Positions 41,936-45,023 of a DNA stretch of 45,023 bases are shown piece by piece (position 1 is the first letter of the stretch; every line of letters starts with the position of its first letter). A program made the translations under genes and the position numbers. This stretch comes from Candidatus Saccharimonadota bacterium. GTDB taxonomy: Bacteria > Patescibacteriota > Saccharimonadia > Saccharimonadales > AWTP1-31. Location: NCBI GenBank assembly GCA_026395435.1, contig JAPLYT010000013.1, forward strand, positions 1-45,023. The letters run 5' to 3'. Below the pieces are notes generated by a model, which saw nothing but the letters and a program-made list of their open reading frames with translations, had not been told where the DNA came from and did not search any database.

Positions 41936-42534
41936 AGATTCGTCTTCCGATTTCTCAGTGAAACGGTCAAACTATTTGAGCGAATGTCGTTATATTTTGG
42001 ACCAGTAATGACGATGGAAAGATTAACTTGAATCCCTTTTATAGTGTGAAGATCAGCGATAGGCTGCGGGATCGCCACCCCAGAAGAGTCGAGATATTCA
42101 AACGTCTTAACCAGAGGATCTTGATGGAAATTTTCGATAATCGTATAAGTGTGACTTTTTGCGGTTAGCAGCGAGCCATTTGGTGGGTTACCATCCATGG
42201 GCGTTACATCTGCATAGAGTGATGGCTTGGGGCCAGCCACATAGTAGCGGACATACGACACATAGGTGTCATTCGGTGAGAAATAGGAATAAAACGTTAG
42301 ATCATTGTTATTTGCAACGGTGATATCTGTTATGCCTCGGAAAACCGTTGCGATTCTCTGGGAACTCCTGGTGAGATTATCAAAAGCAGAGCTATCTTGC
42401 TGTAATCCCAGATAATTGAGGAATGAAGTATTAAACACCGTAAAGATGATAATTGCTGCTATGCCACTCAGCGCAATGACCACCGTTAGTTCAACCAATG
42501 TGAATCCATTCTCTTCTTTTTTATAGCGAAACAT
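41932..42534 (-). CDS. Prepilin-type protein, PilW-like
   Basis: 200 aa from the ATG at 42534, chosen because GGGAGGA lies 5 nt upstream; the frame is open earlier but without a site. The class III prepilin signal is ENG|FTLVELTVVIALSGIA with Glu at position 5. A beta-rich globular part follows. It overlaps the PilV-like gene by 14 nt and the PilX-like gene by 4 nt. Confidence 0.86.
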   Translation of the reverse strand: MFRYKKEENGFTLVELTVVIALSGIAAIIIFTVFNTSFLNYLGLQQDSSAFDNLTRSSQRIATVFRGITDITVANNNDLTFYSYFSPNDTYVSYVRYYVAGPKPSLYADVTPMDGNPPNGSLLTAKSHTYTIIENFHQDPLVKTFEYLDSSGVAIPQPIADLHTIKGIQVNLSIVITGPKYNDIRSNSLTVSLRNRKTNL

Positions 42535-44092
42535 TGATTCCTCCCAACAGTGGTGCAGCAGGCAAGCTAAGCGTAGAACCACCAGAAATAATGCTTACTG
42601 CCGTCGATCCAACTGCAAATGCGCTTAAATCAACTGTGCAATCAATGATCAATCCTGCACTATCACCAATACAGCTGGCTGTTGAGGTTTGTGCGCCTTG
42701 CGTGACTTTAACTACACTACCGCAGCTTGCTGGCAAACTATTGCACGGTAAATTCGCCCCCGTTATTCGGAAGGCAAAGCTTGCGATAGTACCGCCGCTT
42801 TTACTGACTTCGCTCGGACTCATCGATGACACGCGAGGGAATGAACTGCTGGTGGTGAGAATGAGGCGAACTTTTTGGAGATAATTTGCTGAATTATAGG
42901 AGAAAACAGCCGGAGGACTGGTGCTGTTTGATGGCACAATAATTGGGCTCAGGACACTCGAACCGCCGTAAGGGACTGCCGCAGCTAGGTAGTAGGTCGT
43001 TCCTGCGACACTACAGCTTGTGGCCCCTGTATCTCCGCAGAATACATAACTTCCTGGGACCAGACTGCTGAGCGCACCCAGTCCAGATCCATCGGTAGTG
43101 GGCCGAACATCTGTAGGAGTCATATTGTCATAGTAATAACTTGTATCTGTTGTGGCGGTGTATTTTTTGTAGCCGCCTTTAGTGTACAATTTGACGCCAG
43201 CTAAAGGCGCTCCGCTGGTTGTAACGGTCTCAAGCGCGATGCTATTTGTGGCTTGCGGCATAATGGTCATGGTGGCATAGGAAGACTGTTGGGCAAAAAT
43301 GTTGAGGTTTGGATAATTTGGTTGCAGTACCCCCGAGGCAGGAATTGTAGTGAGCGTTGAATAATTTGTATTCTGAGTTGTTATCGAGTAGTCGAATCCC
43401 GTGGTATCAGGTGGTAGTCCATAGAAAATGGCAATCCCTGCATTATCGCTGGTGTCAGATAGCGCAACTGCTGGAGCGACAGTGGTATTGTTCACCGAGA
43501 CTGTAGCGCCAATCACAGGACTCCCCGTGCTGTCGATAACGTTGACAATCAAAGACCCGGTGTTGCTCGCCGTTTCTGCCACGCGTGCTGACACTTGGGT
43601 ATCCACTTCAGCAAGTTTCGCGTTTGTACGATTATAGGCCGTTACATGGATAATCTTATAGTCTTGGGGATTCTGATCGACGGCTGGCGCCCCAGAAGGA
43701 GCAGGATAATTACGGCAATACTTTTGTTTCAGTGCAAGCGTCGGATAGTTGGTGCAGCCATCGAATGCATCATCGATATAATTGATACTCGTTTTAATGG
43801 TATACGTATGATTATTAATCTTTTTTGTAACGGTCGATGGAAGCGGATTAGCAGAATAGATACTCCCTCCTGATACAGCCAAACTGTTATACGGGAGTGA
43901 CTTAAGATATTCCATCTGATTGGTGACAAGCGTTGAACCGGCAGATTTCTGTTTGGCGGTCAATGCACTACTAACCAGTGCGCTATACAAACCAAAAAAA
44001 CTCAGAGCGATCATGCCTAAGATGAAAATTCCGAGTACTAATTCGACAAGCGTTGAACCCGCTTGTTTATTTGTTTTGCAGTGCCCACGCAT
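42521..44092 (-). CDS. Large PilV-like minor pilin with CnaB-like and IPT-like domains
   Basis: A 523-aa protein starting with a prepilin leader QAG|STLVELVLGIFILGMIALS. After the pilin stalk, residues about 180-300 contain a carboxypeptidase-regulatory or CnaB-like region (GSLIVNVIDSTGSPVIGATV), a second one near 270-330 (ALETVTTSGAPLAGVKLYT), and residues about 420-523 an IPT/TIG-like region (PRVSSMSPSEVSKSGG) with two Cys pairs. Such modular minor pilins are tip adhesins in other systems, so a host-binding role is inferred. It has a -10 element 8 nt upstream of its ATG. Confidence 0.82.
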   Translation of the reverse strand: MRGHCKTNKQAGSTLVELVLGIFILGMIALSFFGLYSALVSSALTAKQKSAGSTLVTNQMEYLKSLPYNSLAVSGGSIYSANPLPSTVTKKINNHTYTIKTSINYIDDAFDGCTNYPTLALKQKYCRNYPAPSGAPAVDQNPQDYKIIHVTAYNRTNAKLAEVDTQVSARVAETASNTGSLIVNVIDSTGSPVIGATVSVNNTTVAPAVALSDTSDNAGIAIFYGLPPDTTGFDYSITTQNTNYSTLTTIPASGVLQPNYPNLNIFAQQSSYATMTIMPQATNSIALETVTTSGAPLAGVKLYTKGGYKKYTATTDTSYYYDNMTPTDVRPTTDGSGLGALSSLVPGSYVFCGDTGATSCSVAGTTYYLAAAVPYGGSSVLSPIIVPSNSTSPPAVFSYNSANYLQKVRLILTTSSSFPRVSSMSPSEVSKSGGTIASFAFRITGANLPCNSLPASCGSVVKVTQGAQTSTASCIGDSAGLIIDCTVDLSAFAVGSTAVSIISGGSTLSLPAAPLLGGINVSL

Positions 44093-44100
44093 ACATAATC

Positions 44101-44106
44101 ATTATA
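44101..44106 (-). promoter_or_regulatory. -10 element of the minor-pilin operon
   Basis: TATAAT on the minus strand, 8 nt before the ATG at 44092. No good -35, which would fit dependence on an activator bound upstream. Confidence 0.55.
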
Positions 44107-44156
44107 CCTCGGCGTTGGGCTTCACGGGTATGTTTTATGCGCACTGTCCTCGTGCA

Positions 44157-44178
44157 GAATGTGATATATCTCACATTC
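44157..44178. promoter_or_regulatory. Palindrome of CRP/FNR type upstream of the minor-pilin operon
   Basis: GAATGTGA pairs with TCACATTC around TATATC. The inner part (44160-44175) is TGTGA-N6-TCACA, the full CRP consensus. Its centre is about 73 bp upstream of the expected transcription start, a position used by class I activators. No CRP-family gene is in the window. Confidence 0.55.
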
Positions 44179-44257
44179 CTACTGCGGATGTGCTCAAAAA
44201 CAACCCAATCACCCTCACCAGCGTTTATTAGCATCATCCTGTAACACTCTCTAAATA

Positions 44258-44290
44258 AAAGATCGAGGTCTTTCGACCCCGATCTTTTTT
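44258..44290 (-). terminator. Terminator of the main pilin gene
   Basis: A 13-base stem with one mismatch (core GATCG/CGATC) and a GAAA tetraloop on the minus strand, followed by TTTTATTT, 18 nt after the pilin stop. The plus strand also ends in a T tract. Confidence 0.88.
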
Positions 44291-44307
44291 GTTAGTTCCC
44301 TCTATGA

Positions 44308-44775
44308 TTAAAGGTTTGTAACAGTTTTTAGTCCACCGCCTTCTTCGACGTAACTAATTGAGAACTTTGTACATTCGCTTCCCGCTACCGTGTTATCGCA
44401 CGTAGAGCCATCATCTTTGGTAGACTTGTAGCCGTACTTGAGACTCGTTGCGTCACCAGCATTAAACTGATAATCAGATGCTGCGGTTCCAGCTTTTGGA
44501 TCTCGGGTTGATTCCTTGTCGAGACCTTTGAGTTCACTCGAAATGAATGTCGCATTGTTCATATCAGTTGCCGTAGGATAGAAACTATTCTTAGCATTAT
44601 ATGTTTCAAGGTGACTTGCGACTGCCTTGATATCTGTTTGACGTTGCGTGTTACGAGCTGATTGTTGGATACCCGTAAATGTTACGAGTACTAATGTCGC
44701 CAAAATACCGATAACGATAATGACGATTAAGAGTTCCACGATAGTGAAACCAGATTGATTGCGTTTGAGAGACAT
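44308..44775 (-). CDS. Major type IV pilin
   Basis: A 155-aa prepilin with the classical signal QSG|FTIVELLIVIIVIGILATL and Glu at position 5. The globular head includes RQTDIKAVASHLETY and two Cys (CDNTVAGSEC) that can close the D-loop. It has GGAGG upstream, its own terminator, and follows the pilC gene. High abundance is suggested by the strong signals; I take it as the main subunit, with the gene at 37233 as paralogue. Confidence 0.93.
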   Translation of the reverse strand: MSLKRNQSGFTIVELLIVIIVIGILATLVLVTFTGIQQSARNTQRQTDIKAVASHLETYNAKNSFYPTATDMNNATFISSELKGLDKESTRDPKAGTAASDYQFNAGDATSLKYGYKSTKDDGSTCDNTVAGSECTKFSISYVEEGGGLKTVTNL

Positions 44776-44897
44776 GAGAGCCCACCCTCCTTGTTATGTT
44801 TTGTTTTAGAACGCTTTTGCACGTACCATACCACTGATTATAACCGTAAGCGTAACGGCGTCAAGCAGATTCATCAGCCTGCTTTGTGATATGTCGG

Positions 44898-45023
44898 TTA
44901 ATTTTGTTGGATATTTTTGCTGAGGTTAGCGATTGGGCCCATCACGCTGGCTGCTATGAGTCCGACGATGGCGCCAAGTACAATGATCATCAGCGGTTCG
45001 ATAAGTGAGCTCAAAGCGTCCAC
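44898..45023 (-). CDS. pilC: PilC/GspF inner-membrane pilus protein, C-terminal end only
   Basis: The last 41 codons of a gene that continues beyond the window edge. The sequence reads LSSLIEPLMIIVLGAIVG, followed by the last membrane helix and a short tail before TAA. This matches the C-terminal end of PilC/GspF, in which SLIEP is conserved. It lies just upstream of the pilin on the same strand, with 122 nt between them. Confidence 0.85.
   Translation of the reverse strand: MDALSSLIEPLMIIVLGAIVGLIAASVMGPIANLSKNIQQN

Overview
The window looks like chromosomal DNA of a Patescibacteria/CPR bacterium, most likely Candidatus Saccharibacteria (TM7). The clues are single-domain receivers beside a 7TM-type histidine kinase, a YabE/Rpf-like G5 protein with a lysozyme-like end, a large cell-wall-anchored surface protein, a complete PilMNO-type pilus operon, compact overlapping genes and an intein-bearing UvrD. 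TGA is used as a stop. The placement is by gene style, not by a search.

Layout. 1-2.1 kb: G5/DUF348 murein-hydrolase-like protein and a Nudix hydrolase. 2.1-7.5 kb: UvrD helicase with a 362-residue intein, a membrane-anchored protein of unknown role, and tpiA. 7.6-9.2 kb: a PheRS-like single-chain synthetase behind a Phe-codon leader peptide and an attenuator. 9.2-11.9 kb: pgk and pyk (lower glycolysis with tpiA). 12-19.3 kb: envelope genes (DUF5648 secreted protein, Lnt-like acyltransferase, unknown membrane protein, tRNA-Glu, anchored surface protein, lipoprotein). 19.5-27.5 kb: a sensor kinase and two orphan receivers, between which lies a RiPP-like locus (57-aa precursor candidate, DUF6624 protein, MvdD-like ATP-grasp ligase that is cut short, convergent GNAT). 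27.5-32.5 kb: HIT protein, subtilase, murD, murI, small proteins. 32.5-36.1 kb: a second peptide locus (65-aa hydrophobic peptide, PqqD-like/M50 protease, ABC ATPase, permease, two small proteins). 36.4-37.2 kb: folD. 37.2-45.0 kb: type IV pilus operons (pilC end, major pilin, three minor-pilin-like genes, pilM, pilN, pilO, a small membrane protein, a further pilin).

How it fits together. Two unrelated gene sets each have the layout of a peptide maturation/export system, which would suit an epibiont that interacts with a host bacterium. The envelope genes and the pilus are the attachment side of the same lifestyle. Many genes have a -10 element only 6-9 nt upstream of the start codon, so their mRNAs are probably leaderless; the Phe leader peptide is one of them. 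The strongest new-biology candidates are the graspetide-like locus, the M50/ABC peptide locus, and the Phe-type attenuator controlling a synthetase whose substrate pocket differs from canonical PheRS.
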